Below the pieces are notes generated by a model, which saw only the letters and a list, made by a program, of their open reading frames with translations, did no database searches and was not told the DNA's origin. Shown here one piece after another: positions 39,748 to 47,891 of a DNA stretch of 49,063 nt. Made by a program: the position numbers and the translations under genes. How positions within the stretch are numbered: position 1 is the first letter of the stretch; each line of letters opens with the position of its first letter. This DNA is from Gammaproteobacteria bacterium RIFCSPHIGHO2_12_FULL_63_22 (lineage in GTDB: Bacteria > Pseudomonadota > Gammaproteobacteria > Xanthomonadales > Xanthomonadaceae), in NCBI GenBank assembly GCA_001801685.1, contig MGYJ01000080.1:1-49063 (forward strand), in the 5' to 3' direction.

Positions 39748-40256
39748 AGTTCCGCATCCTCCGAGCCGATGTTGATATTGATCGTGCCGGTTTGCGCGAC
39801 CTGATCGCGGAATGCTTGCACGCCGACATGTTTGCCGAGCAATTCGAGGTTCCTGACCTTATCCGGCCATTTGATCTTTTTCAGGATGCCGACAATCTGA
39901 CGATCATCGCCACGGCCCTTGAACATCTCCGCAACGTCGAAGCCTGAGAGATATCGACGCCAAACCGAAGGCCACTGTGAAATAGGCTTCAGGGTCATGT
40001 CCTCGCCCATGATGTCGAGCACATCCATATCGTCGATTTCAACAAGACGCTTCAGCACATAGGCAGCATCTATTTCGGCGCGTTCGGCGCGCTTGGCCAA
40101 AGCCTTTTCGATAGCGGCTGCTACACAAGTTTTCCCAAGCAACTCTGGGCCGATGCGATCAGCGTTTTTCTGGCTGTATCCAGCACGGCGTGCTGCGGCC
40201 GTCGCATTCAGGTCTATCAGGTATTCGCGGACGAACGCCTCTTGCTTTGGCGTCAT
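39744..40256 (-). CDS. terS: Terminase small subunit
   Basis: A 170-residue protein of the Terminase_2 type. MTPKQEAFVREYLIDLNATAAARRAGYSQKNADRIGPELLGKTCVAAAIEKALAKR is the classic N-terminal DNA-binding HTH. The start at 40256 follows GGAGGAGG. It recognises the packaging site together with the large subunit. Confidence 0.9.
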   Translation of the reverse strand: MTPKQEAFVREYLIDLNATAAARRAGYSQKNADRIGPELLGKTCVAAAIEKALAKRAERAEIDAAYVLKRLVEIDDMDVLDIMGEDMTLKPISQWPSVWRRYLSGFDVAEMFKGRGDDRQIVGILKKIKWPDKVRNLELLGKHVGVQAFRDQVAQTGTININIGSEDAEL

Positions 40257-40471
40257 GGCGAAACCTCCTCCAAAGCCGTCACATCCCCCCGCATGTAACG
40301 GCGGCGCAGGGTACGTAGACGCTCCTTGTCGCATTCGTTGAGCCACCGGAGCATGATGTCGGTACGAGCGCCGTAATAGCGTTCGATGCCGCGCCATCCA
40401 TCCTTGACGAAGCGTGACGCGAACCCCTCGGGCGCTGGTTCGTACGGACGGCAATAAACCGTTATGCTCAT
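40253..40471 (-). CDS. Small protein upstream of terminase
   Basis: A 72-residue basic protein (MSITVYCRPYEPAPEGFASRFVKDGWRGIERYYGARTDIMLRWLNECDKERLRTLRRRYMRG) behind AGGAGG, with an ATGA overlap with terS. GWRGIERYYGARTDIMLRWL looks helix-turn-helix-like. It may assist packaging; family not known to me. Confidence 0.7.
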   Translation of the reverse strand: MSITVYCRPYEPAPEGFASRFVKDGWRGIERYYGARTDIMLRWLNECDKERLRTLRRRYMRGDVTALEEVSP

Positions 40472-40526
40472 ATTTGCCCTCCTGAGCCCCATAGAGCGCA
40501 ATTATCAACTCTTGGCCCTCCGATAC

Positions 40527-40535
40527 CTACGGACG
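40527..40535 (-). promoter_or_regulatory. Late intergenic motif, site A, with candidate late promoter
   Basis: Minus strand CGTCCGTAG in the 100-bp gap ahead of the packaging genes. The best -10 of all sites, TGATAAT, follows the core by 20 bases, and the start codon is 57 bp from the core with AGGAGG in between. This would be the first promoter of the head-packaging block. Confidence 0.7.
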
Positions 40536-40571
40536 CCATTTTGTCTCTGTACGTGGCTGAGATCGTAAAAT

Positions 40572-41087
40572 TCATGGCTCTATCTCGTCCCCATGGCTTT
40601 GCGCGATCATTTCGGCGGCTTCAAGCCTGGCCGGACGCGGAAGTCGGTTCCAGTGGCGGATGAAACTTTCGAGCATGGCATCATGGCCGCGATTGAGTTG
40701 GCGTGGTTCGGATGCATGGTGCGCCTCATGCCTGACCTGCTCAGGCGTCCAGTGCTCCTGCTTGGCGCGTGACAGAAAATCGATGCGAAGTTGCGGTTCG
40801 ATGTCGGCAACGCTGGCGTGGTGGTCAATGCTCAGGCTTGCGTCGCGCATATGGGCGGGAAATGCTTCGGCGGCGCGAGCAATATCCTTCAGGCGTTTTG
40901 GGGTCATGCCGAGATTTTCGGATAGGAAATCGAACCCGGCTTGACTGAGGAATCCTTTCTCCCGGCCTTCGACCATCCAGTCGCCGATCTGCCAGTCGAC
41001 GTTGCGGCGTTGATTGGCCAGTGATCGGCCGGCCTCGACCCATCCCTCAAAAACCTGATCTGGTTCGATCGTCTGTAATGCGTTCAT
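40572..41087 (-). CDS. Hypothetical protein of the replication/late junction
   Basis: A 171-residue protein; ATG at 41087 behind GGAGGG. Mostly helical, with LSENLGMTPKRLKDIARAAEAFPAHMRDASLSIDHHASVA and RIDFLSRAKQEHWTPEQVRHEAHH resembling ParB/KorB-like helical DNA-binding segments. It could be a regulator of late transcription by position (last gene before site A); this is inference only. Confidence 0.55.
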   Translation of the reverse strand: MNALQTIEPDQVFEGWVEAGRSLANQRRNVDWQIGDWMVEGREKGFLSQAGFDFLSENLGMTPKRLKDIARAAEAFPAHMRDASLSIDHHASVADIEPQLRIDFLSRAKQEHWTPEQVRHEAHHASEPRQLNRGHDAMLESFIRHWNRLPRPARLEAAEMIAQSHGDEIEP

Positions 41088-41248
41088 CGTGCTGCCCTCC
41101 TGCGCATGTGTTCCTGCCTGAGATAATATTCCGCGACGTCCGGCCTGATGCCGTAATGGGCCGCCGCCTTGTCGGGATTGATGCGTGCGAGCTTTTCTCG
41201 TGGTTGGCGCATCAGGGCGGTGATGTAGTCGGTGAGGGGGAGGGTCAT
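41084..41248 (-). CDS. Small hypothetical protein downstream of the origin candidate
   Basis: A 54-residue basic protein, MTLPLTDYITALMRQPREKL, HYGIRPDVAEYYLRQEHMRRR, with an HTH-like turn near its C-terminus. ATGA overlap with the next gene. No clear Shine-Dalgarno. Confidence 0.55.
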   Translation of the reverse strand: MTLPLTDYITALMRQPREKLARINPDKAAAHYGIRPDVAEYYLRQEHMRRRAAR

Positions 41249-41279
41249 TTTGCACCATATTCCGTGCGCATAGACCACC

Positions 41280-41511
41280 CCTGTCTACGGGTGACTACAC
41301 CTGACCACACCCATCCCCTTAGAGCCCTTAAAATCACCCTTTTATTTATATAGTCTTTTAGAGTGTAGACAGTGTAGACAGCGGGGCAAGATGCTGGGAA
41401 TGCTTGCTTTTTTGTGTCTACGCCAGTGTGGAAAATGGCGTAGACAATTCGCCTAAAACCCGTAGACAGGTAAGTGCCAAATCGCAAAAATGCGACGAAA
41501 TGGTGTAGACA
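41280..41511. other. Iteron-rich region, candidate replication origin
   Basis: The non-coding region between the VapE-type gene and the next gene holds seven GTAGACA/TGTCTAC copies: TGTCTAC 41282-41288 and 41415-41421, and GTAGACA ending at 41371, 41380, 41446, 41468 and 41511. Two copies form a direct tandem (GTGTAGACA twice, 41363-41380). Two form an 11-bp perfect inverted repeat (TGTCTACGCCA 41415-41425 and TGGCGTAGACA 41436-41446, 10-bp spacer). A 12-mer at 41280-41291 is the exact inverse of 41459-41470. An AT-rich block (41328-41362, with TTTTATTTATATAG) lies beside them. This is the anatomy of an iteron origin. Confidence 0.65.
41482..41495. promoter_or_regulatory. Operator-like palindrome near the origin candidate
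   Basis: TCGCA-AAAA-TGCGA, close to the immunity operators (TTCGCA-N3-TGCGAA) but with a four-base centre. Another half-site TCGCAAAAA lies at about 41520. Possible binding of the repressor or Cro protein; weaker than the immunity sites. Confidence 0.35.
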
Positions 41512-41531
41512 TCGGTTCATCGCAAAAACCG

Positions 41532-42728
41532 TCATTCCGACATTCTCCACTCGCGAACACTGACCCTGTTTCCGCCGTCGCCACGGCGCTTCGCGACATG
41601 CTGTTTCCACCCCAAAAACGTCATCACATCAGCGAGGCGGGTCTTCTGGAACTGGTCAAGGCGGTCAGTTGGAACCTTGATCATTTCGGTCAAAATAGCG
41701 ACTGAGGTATAAGAGTACCCAGCGACCAGTTTGGCGGAAAGCACATCCGCCCAAGGGTCGACGGCCATGCGCTCGGACTGCTCTCCTCCAGCCACGCCCG
41801 CCTCGTCGTCATCCAGCCACCATTTCTCGCCGGAGCGGTATCTGACGACGGCCTCAGCCCAAAGATCATCGCGCTTCCGTATCAATCTGGCGATGTCGAT
41901 CGATGAGCATCTCACCGGCCAGAACCTGCGATTGCCGGTCGGGTCCGTAAGATAGCCGCTGTCGTGCTTTGGATTGACCGACGCGGCCAGAACGCATTGG
42001 CGCGGATTCTCGACCGGGTTGCGGCCATAGGACATCCTCGATCGATCGACCTGCATCGATATTATGGCCTTCACCAGTTCGACATCAGCGCGGCGGATGG
42101 CCGATAGTTCGGCAAATTCGACCACCCATTTACCGGCGATCTGTTCCATGAATTTCTTGTGGTCGCGGAGTTCGTTCACCATTTCGGTGAAAAACTGGCG
42201 GCCGAACAATGCCGCGAGCGCCGACGATTTGCCGATGTTCTGCGGGCCTTCCAGGACAAGCATATTGTCCATTTTACAGCCCGGCTGATAGACACGCGCG
42301 ACGGCGCCAATCATCCATTTCACGCCGATCATTCGCTCATATGGCGTGTCTGGCGTGCCAAAAAGGATGGGCAAAAACTGGTCCAGTCGGGTCACATTGT
42401 CCCACTGCAAGCCGTCGAGATAATCCCGCACCGGATGATAAGCGTTGTCCTTTGCGATGCGTGCCACAGCGATCGGGATGTCATTCTTGTTCGGCTGGAA
42501 ACTCGCCTGCTCGATGATCATCTGGATATCGACATAATCGGTGTCGGTGATTGGATCTCCGCGCCACTCGGTTATGCCGGTCATCTCGTTGAGCTTGATC
42601 GTCTTCCCGAGGCTGGGGAGATTACGCAGGTGAACCATTAGATTCGTCAGGTTTCGCTTCGGCCCCTTGTCTCCCATCTGGAGATTATGACGCCATGCAT
42701 TGAGATCGACGACATTGGTGCTCATCAT
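41532..42728 (-). CDS. VapE-type (virulence-associated E) replication ATPase
   Basis: A 398-residue protein. Walker A GPQNIGKS (residues 161-168), followed by FTEMVNELRDHKKFMEQIAGKWVVEFAELSAIRRADVELVKAIISMQVDRSRMSYGRNPVENPRQCVLAASVNP, the VapE core related to SF3 helicases of phage and plasmid replication. The N-terminal 120 residues contain the VapE-associated HPVRDYLDGLQWD. Its gene ends 20 bp before the iteron region, which is the usual neighbourhood for an origin. Likely replicative helicase/initiator. Confidence 0.85.
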   Translation of the reverse strand: MMSTNVVDLNAWRHNLQMGDKGPKRNLTNLMVHLRNLPSLGKTIKLNEMTGITEWRGDPITDTDYVDIQMIIEQASFQPNKNDIPIAVARIAKDNAYHPVRDYLDGLQWDNVTRLDQFLPILFGTPDTPYERMIGVKWMIGAVARVYQPGCKMDNMLVLEGPQNIGKSSALAALFGRQFFTEMVNELRDHKKFMEQIAGKWVVEFAELSAIRRADVELVKAIISMQVDRSRMSYGRNPVENPRQCVLAASVNPKHDSGYLTDPTGNRRFWPVRCSSIDIARLIRKRDDLWAEAVVRYRSGEKWWLDDDEAGVAGGEQSERMAVDPWADVLSAKLVAGYSYTSVAILTEMIKVPTDRLDQFQKTRLADVMTFLGWKQHVAKRRGDGGNRVSVREWRMSE

Positions 42729-43531
42729 GCCACCCTCTTTATTTTCTGTGACTGATGCACCCGGCTGGTTCTGGACTGGGCGTAGATCGCCTTCTGGATG
42801 GCCTTGGCGTCCACGCCTTCTCCAACCGTGATGTTGGCACCTCTAGGCCACGCCACCTTGATAGGGTCGCCAATCAGCAGCGCTGCGGGGGGCATCCCTG
42901 TCCATTTGGGCGTGATGTTGGCAACGCGCTCGGCGTTGAACTTCCCGAACAGCCACTCGACGCGGGCCGTCGCGAAGTCCCGCGCCCATAGCCTGGCGTC
43001 GGTGTGGACGGTGAGGTGATCTGTCTCGATAGGCAGGATCAGCGCTGGGTTAGAATCACCCAGAACAGACGCCTCACCGGTCTTCGGATCGATCAGAATG
43101 ATGCCATCGGGGCCACCATGCTCTCGTGCGAACGAGAATGGCTCCGGCGCAGGCAATGCCACGGCCAGCATCCACTTTTCACCATCGTTCCACGGCGTCA
43201 TCCCCGATAGCGCCAGATCGAGATTTGGACTGTCGGGGTTAAAGTTAAGAGCGCTAGCCTTCCATCTCAGCACTTTCTTCGCATTGCCGGTCAACTCGCG
43301 CATCTTTGCCGCGTGCCACGGCCTGTCCGGTAACAGTTCGCCAGCCATTTCGCCAAGTGCGCGGATATTGCGCCCCCAAAGGCGCGTCACCGCCATCGGG
43401 TCTTTGCCGTCATTCAGAGCATTGATCAGAGCCTCGTCCATCCAGTTGTAGTGATCGACGATCTGGTTGTGGATTTTGGCCTTCACCTCGCTGATGGCGT
43501 TGCCAGCGAACAGGTAATCACGGTCCCTCAC
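42725..43531 (-). CDS. Replication-region protein of unknown function
   Basis: A 268-residue protein; GTG at 43531 overlaps the VRR-NUC stop (GTGA). DYLFAGNAISEVKAKIHNQIVDHYNWMDEAL at the N-terminus, then a mixed domain (ILIDPKTGEASVLGDSNPALILPIETDHLTVHTDARLWARDFATARVEWLFGKFNAERVANI). I do not recognise it; position between nuclease and VapE suggests a replication partner, perhaps filling the primase slot, but no primase motif is visible. Confidence 0.65.
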   Translation of the reverse strand: MRDRDYLFAGNAISEVKAKIHNQIVDHYNWMDEALINALNDGKDPMAVTRLWGRNIRALGEMAGELLPDRPWHAAKMRELTGNAKKVLRWKASALNFNPDSPNLDLALSGMTPWNDGEKWMLAVALPAPEPFSFAREHGGPDGIILIDPKTGEASVLGDSNPALILPIETDHLTVHTDARLWARDFATARVEWLFGKFNAERVANITPKWTGMPPAALLIGDPIKVAWPRGANITVGEGVDAKAIQKAIYAQSRTSRVHQSQKIKRVA

Positions 43532-43851
43532 AGCAGGCCCTCCGCAGCAAGGCGCGCCCTGACGTCGTCGACCGACCATGCCGCGAAGGCTATTCCCCCC
43601 GCCCGTTCCTGCGCGACGGCAAATTTGACCTGCGCCGGTTTGAGGCGATCTTTACCGGTCTTGGCGTCAATCCAGATGGCTCGGCCTTTGAATGTCGCTG
43701 CAATGTCGAGCGCGCCTTTCGTGCCGAACTTCGCTGGCCGACCGTCGCGGGTATAAAGCAAGCCGGGGGTGTCGACTGAAACAGACACCGCCCCGATTTC
43801 GGAGAGGTAGAGGCGGATCAAGTTGACCAGATCGTCGTGTTTTGCGCTCAT
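43528..43851 (-). CDS. VRR-NUC domain nuclease
   Basis: A 107-residue PD-(D/E)XK nuclease of the VRR-NUC type, often linked to helicases in phages. LDIAATFKGRAIWIDAKTGKDRLKPAQVKFAVAQERAGGIAFAAWSVDDV shows D-(x)n-D-A-K and QxxF positions. It may resolve branched DNA in replication. ATGA overlap with the SF1 helicase gene. Confidence 0.85.
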   Translation of the reverse strand: MSAKHDDLVNLIRLYLSEIGAVSVSVDTPGLLYTRDGRPAKFGTKGALDIAATFKGRAIWIDAKTGKDRLKPAQVKFAVAQERAGGIAFAAWSVDDVRARLAAEGLL

Positions 43852-44963
43852 ATGATCACCGTGACCTTCTCGGCGGCGCGCGTGACGGCGGTGTATAGCC
43901 AGTTGCGTTGAGCCTCCCGAAATGCGCGGCTTTCGTCGAACACAATGACGTTATCCCACTGTGATCCCTGACTCTTATGACAGGTGATCGCCCAGCCGAA
44001 TGCGAACTCCTGCGTCCCCCGCTTCTCCCACCATTTAAGGCAGCTTTCAGTCCCGTTGAAAAATTCCTCGTGGACGCTCACCTCGACGGGCGAACGATCC
44101 TCATCCATGCTTTCGACGATCATATCGAGCCGACCCATTTTGTCGGCGACCTCATCGACATCCCATAGTGAGCCGTTGAAAATATGCTTCTGCCGGTCGT
44201 TTCTCAGGCAGATCACACGGTCGCCGATGGCGGGGTGCCAAGGCTGCGCGCTACCGGAAAGATTTTTCAGTGCCCGAATGCGCTGATTATAAGTGACGCG
44301 CGTTCGGTTGAGGCCGCAAAGACACTGGTCAGCAGACAAAACCAGTTGGGCCAGTTCGTCCCGGTCTATGTCCCCCCGATCGACAATAAGGCTTTCACCA
44401 TATGTGCCAGCGCGCAGGCGATTACCTTCCCGAATATCCATGCTCATGCGGACGATCGGATTATCTTGCGCTTGGCGATGGACCTCCGTCAGCATGACAT
44501 CGGGCGCAGCGTTGATGAAAAACCCTTCGTCCTTCACAGGCGGGAGCTGAGCGGGATCACCAAGCACCAGGATGCGCTTCCCGAAGCTGAGAAGGTCTTT
44601 CGCCAACGCCTCACCGACCATCGAAACTTCATCGATGATGAGGAGTGCGGCGGCGGCAAGATCGCTATCGTGATTGATCGAAAATAACGCCTCGCCAGTC
44701 TTCTCGTCTATCTCGACCTTGTAGATCAGCGAATGAATCGTTGACGCTTCGTCGCAGCCCTTACTGCGCAATACAAGTGACGCTTTGCCGGTGAATGTGG
44801 CGTACAGAACCTTGCCCTTCACTGTCTTGGCCAGTTCTTTTGCCAGAGTTGTCTTACCGGTTCCTGCATAACCAAAAAGGCGGAATACCTGCTTTCCGTG
44901 CGGGTCTTTCAACCATGTCGCAACATCGCTGATGGCGCGCTCCTGTTGAGGGGACCAACTCAT
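43848..44963 (-). CDS. SF1 (RecD/Dda-like) DNA helicase
   Basis: A 371-residue helicase; ATG at 44963. Walker A GYAGTGKT (31-38), DEVS box (111-114), LGDPAQLPPV, TEVHRQ, and C-terminal FGWAITCHKSQGSQWDNVIVF and YTAVTRAAEKVTVI. This is the RecD2/Dda-type 5'-3' helicase layout of compact length. ATGA coupling to both neighbours. Confidence 0.9.
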   Translation of the reverse strand: MSWSPQQERAISDVATWLKDPHGKQVFRLFGYAGTGKTTLAKELAKTVKGKVLYATFTGKASLVLRSKGCDEASTIHSLIYKVEIDEKTGEALFSINHDSDLAAAALLIIDEVSMVGEALAKDLLSFGKRILVLGDPAQLPPVKDEGFFINAAPDVMLTEVHRQAQDNPIVRMSMDIREGNRLRAGTYGESLIVDRGDIDRDELAQLVLSADQCLCGLNRTRVTYNQRIRALKNLSGSAQPWHPAIGDRVICLRNDRQKHIFNGSLWDVDEVADKMGRLDMIVESMDEDRSPVEVSVHEEFFNGTESCLKWWEKRGTQEFAFGWAITCHKSQGSQWDNVIVFDESRAFREAQRNWLYTAVTRAAEKVTVII

Positions 44964-46360
44964 GCCCACCGCCGATCTGGCTGGTAGCGCTGTCTGGCAC
45001 CTTGGCGCGCGGCAAAGTAATTTCTGGCCCATCCAGCCGGATTTTTATACCCGCGCTCCTGTCCTATGCGAATCAGGTCATCAATCGTTTGAGCGGCCCG
45101 TTCTTCCTGTTTGCGCGCAGCGCGAAGCACGGCAGGGTCCACCTCCTCCAGCGTCCCATCGACCACCTCGACCTCGCGCGAGGCCGCGACATAAACATAT
45201 CCACAATGAGGGCAGGACGGCGATGGACGATGCACCGCGAAGCATTCCGGACAGGATTTGATCGTTACCTCGCCGCGCTCGCCGGCCTTGCGCTTTTCGC
45301 GGTCATCAAGGCTCCATTCGCGCTCATCGTCGGGCAGGCCGTGGATCAGGCTGTTACCGGCATGGTCAAGAATGATCGCGGCGTCTTTCCCAGGCGCCGG
45401 TCTCAATGCTCGGCCCACCTGCTGCAAATGAAGGCTGAGCGATTTCGTCGGGCGCAGCAATATTGCCGCCTCGATCGCGGGAACGTCGAAACCCTCGCCG
45501 AACAGTTCACAATTTGACAGGATTAGTGTTTCGCCAGCGGTGAAGCGCTGGATGGCTCCATCGCGCGATGCCGTATCCATCGTGCCGTCGACATGCTCGG
45601 CGGGGATCCCGGCCGAACGGAACTGGTCGACGATATGGCGGCTGTGCTCGATGTTGACGGCAAAGGCCACCGCGCGCTTGCCTGAACAGAGCCTGCGGTA
45701 ATGGCCAACGGCATCGCCAACGATCGATGGCCTGTCCATGACGCTGGCGAGTTGATCTTTCTTGAAGTCTCCCGCTTGCGTTGCGACCGCCGAAAGGTCG
45801 GGCGCGGATGGAGCAAACAGCCGATAGGGAGATAGCGCACCAGCCTCGATCAGATCGGCAACACAGGGACCATTGACCATAGCCCCGAACCACCGGCCCA
45901 GCCCCTTGCCATCGAGCCGCCATGGTGTAGCGGTCAGACCGACAATCTTGGCGGCGGGGAAAGCCTCATAGATTTTCCCCCATTGGGTAGCGCCAAGGTG
46001 ATGAACCTCGTCAAAGATGATGAGATCAGGCGGTGTCAACTTGTCGAGACGGCGCGCAACGGTTTGAACCGATCCGATCTGGACAAGCTTGTGAGGGTCG
46101 GTTGAATGCCCGCCAGCGATGATGCCATGCGGGATGCCGACGGCCGCGAATGTTTTTGAAGTCTGAGCGATCAGTTCCCGGCGATGGGACAGCCACCAGC
46201 AGACATTACCGCGACGCGACGAACCCCCTATCATATGGGAGCCGCTCACCGTCTTTCCGGCACCGGTCGGCATCTGCAACAGCACCGCGCGATGACCTTG
46301 CCGAAACGCCTGCCTGGCATCGTCGAGCAAGGTCTGTTGATATGGCCGAAGCTCCATCAT
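44960..46360 (-). CDS. SF2 (DEAD/DEAH-box) helicase with C-terminal zinc ribbon
   Basis: A 466-residue helicase. LRPYQQTLLDDARQAF, Walker A PTGAGKT (31-37), DEVH box (117-120), GLTATPWR, then EGFDVPAIEAAILLRPTKSLSLHLQQVGRALRP. At about residues 370-390, CPECFAVHRPSPSCPHCGY is a four-cysteine zinc ribbon. It resembles phage replicative or recombination SF2 helicases. The last 20 residues are basic. Confidence 0.9.
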   Translation of the reverse strand: MMELRPYQQTLLDDARQAFRQGHRAVLLQMPTGAGKTVSGSHMIGGSSRRGNVCWWLSHRRELIAQTSKTFAAVGIPHGIIAGGHSTDPHKLVQIGSVQTVARRLDKLTPPDLIIFDEVHHLGATQWGKIYEAFPAAKIVGLTATPWRLDGKGLGRWFGAMVNGPCVADLIEAGALSPYRLFAPSAPDLSAVATQAGDFKKDQLASVMDRPSIVGDAVGHYRRLCSGKRAVAFAVNIEHSRHIVDQFRSAGIPAEHVDGTMDTASRDGAIQRFTAGETLILSNCELFGEGFDVPAIEAAILLRPTKSLSLHLQQVGRALRPAPGKDAAIILDHAGNSLIHGLPDDEREWSLDDREKRKAGERGEVTIKSCPECFAVHRPSPSCPHCGYVYVAASREVEVVDGTLEEVDPAVLRAARKQEERAAQTIDDLIRIGQERGYKNPAGWARNYFAARQGARQRYQPDRRWA

Positions 46361-46374
46361 CCCCCACCCCTCGT

Positions 46375-46707
46375 TTATGAATTCCCGGCGGAAGAAGATT
46401 CTCGGCGCGGTCGTTGCTCGGGCGGGAGCCCGTCACAACTGGGAAAGGATGACCCCCGCGCTCCCACCGGGCTCGGGGACGAGCACAACCCCATCGCCTC
46501 GTTATCGACGCCGCCGGACGCCGGGGAGAAATACTGATTTTGCTTCAACCGCTCGTATCCGGTCTGAGAAACGTGAAAGCGGCGGCGCACATCCTCTATC
46601 GTCGCGCCTGCGCGGATCATGCGCCGGATAGCATCGTTGGTCTGGTCCTGATGCGCCCAGCGGTTTTGCCTTGCTTGCGAACGGGCGAGGTGGTCGAGGA
46701 GGGTCAT
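46375..46707 (-). CDS. Small HTH-containing protein
   Basis: A 110-residue protein; ATG at 46707. N-terminal half contains a probable HTH (DAIRRMIRAGATIEDVRRRFHVSQTGYERLK); the C-terminal half is Ser/Pro-rich and probably disordered. It may be an early regulator; ATGA overlap with the upstream gene. Confidence 0.65.
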   Translation of the reverse strand: MTLLDHLARSQARQNRWAHQDQTNDAIRRMIRAGATIEDVRRRFHVSQTGYERLKQNQYFSPASGGVDNEAMGLCSSPSPVGARGSSFPSCDGLPPEQRPRRESSSAGNS

Positions 46708-47144
46708 GCCGCCTGTGCCCCCATTGTGGAGCGCAAATAATCGAACCGCGCCGCCCCTTGTTCTGGGCAGCACCCGATCAGTTTTGCCGCCTGCTCGAAA
46801 TCCAGTTCGTTGGCGATAGCCTCCATCAGGATAGCGTCGCGTCTGGCGTTCCATGCGGACGACGGCGTGCGGCAAGCGGGGTTGATAGTTTTTGCAATCG
46901 ATCCGCGCGTTCGCTTCCCGGTTTCGCGAATTGTGACCACACGGCTCTTGCGCGAGCGCTCAACCTTGATCATTCCATTGATCTCGAGGAACGAAATGAT
47001 ATTCGCACCAGCCGACATGCTCGCGGCGCCAATCGCGGTAGCAATCAGGCTATTGCTCGGGCAAAAGTCGTTTCTTTCTGCGGCGGCGTTCAACATGCCC
47101 ATGACAATCCGGGCGCGTTCCGACATGGGAAGAATATCCCTCAC
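46704..47144 (-). CDS. Winged-helix-like regulator or replication protein
   Basis: A 146-residue protein. The start could be GTG at 47144 (GTGA overlap) or ATG at 47126. The first 70 residues (CPSNSLIATAIGAASMSAGANIISFLEINGMIKVERSRKSRVVTI) form a winged helix; the last 40 contain a second helical segment (NELDFEQAAKLIGCCPEQGAARF). Place in the cII/O position. Function not defined. Confidence 0.6.
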   Translation of the reverse strand: MRDILPMSERARIVMGMLNAAAERNDFCPSNSLIATAIGAASMSAGANIISFLEINGMIKVERSRKSRVVTIRETGKRTRGSIAKTINPACRTPSSAWNARRDAILMEAIANELDFEQAAKLIGCCPEQGAARFDYLRSTMGAQAA

Positions 47145-47626
47145 GCCGCCACCCTTTCCGCCCGCGCAAGCAAGCTGCTGATGGCTCTCTGCGCCGCGTG
47201 CAGATCAGGGACCATGCCGAGAAGTTCGCGATGCGTGATCGCAGCGCCGCCCTCACTTCCGGACGCCTGCGCCACCGCCAGCCGATGAACCGACGCCGCC
47301 AGCGGCACCATCGCGTCGACATCTTCGGCATCGATCGGAACAACCCGCCCGCCGCATAGCGCCGCATAAGGGTCGAGCGTCGCCGGGCCGTAATGTTCGG
47401 CGAGGCGCTTGAGATAGACCGCCTGCAAATCGGTTTTCTTGTTCGCGGCATTGGAGATCGTGCCGACCGAAATGTCTATTTTCTCGGCGATTTCGACCAT
47501 CGTCTGATCGTGATCGCGCATGATATTGGTGATGATGCGCGCAATCGCCGACCGGTAAGCTGTTTGTTCCTCGACCGAATTGACGCGCAAGACATTGCCG
47601 GAAAAATCAGACACAAGGCTCTCCAT
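47141..47626 (-). CDS. XRE-type HTH regulator
   Basis: A 161-residue protein; ATG at 47626. Residues about 35-75 (IMRDHDQTMVEIAEKIDISVGTISNAANKKTDLQAVYLKRLAEHYG) are an XRE helix-turn-helix. The C-terminal half is helical. Position right after the cro-like gene suggests a CII-like or early regulator. It overlaps the 94-residue gene by 20 bp and has no Shine-Dalgarno. Confidence 0.7.
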   Translation of the reverse strand: MESLVSDFSGNVLRVNSVEEQTAYRSAIARIITNIMRDHDQTMVEIAEKIDISVGTISNAANKKTDLQAVYLKRLAEHYGPATLDPYAALCGGRVVPIDAEDVDAMVPLAASVHRLAVAQASGSEGGAAITHRELLGMVPDLHAAQRAISSLLARAERVAA

Positions 47627-47891
47627 GAATGGGGGATTTGAGATCGCGCATTGCCTGCGCAAAAGGCTGCTCGGCGGGCTGAACCGGGCGAAAGCATCGT
47701 GCGTTGAACCACGTCTGCCATTGCGGAAAGTAGAGCCATGTTCCGCTGGCGTCGGTAATTGCCTTGACGACGCGCAGGGTCTGGCGATAGGCTGGTCCGT
47801 GTCGGCGAATGCGGAAGATCAGGAGGCGCCTGAAGGCAACCCATTCGCCTGTCGCAACACAAACAGCGACATCCCCCACCCGCCAGATCAT
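47607..47891 (-). CDS. Hypothetical protein of the early replication unit
   Basis: A 94-residue basic protein. WRVGDVAVCVATGEW at the start, then TLRVVKAITDASGTWLYFPQWQTWFNARCFRPV, which looks like an SH3-like barrel with aromatic edge. ATGA overlap with the cro-like gene. Function unknown. Confidence 0.65.
   Translation of the reverse strand: MIWRVGDVAVCVATGEWVAFRRLLIFRIRRHGPAYRQTLRVVKAITDASGTWLYFPQWQTWFNARCFRPVQPAEQPFAQAMRDLKSPIHGEPCV

Noticed and set aside
40443-40451. A further CGTCCGTA copy
   Set aside because: It lies inside the coding sequence of the 72-residue gene, is not near a start codon, and single 7-mers are expected by chance in 49 kb.
41943-41949. GTCCGTA on the plus strand
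   Set aside because: It is inside the VapE-type gene and on the opposite strand from all late sites.
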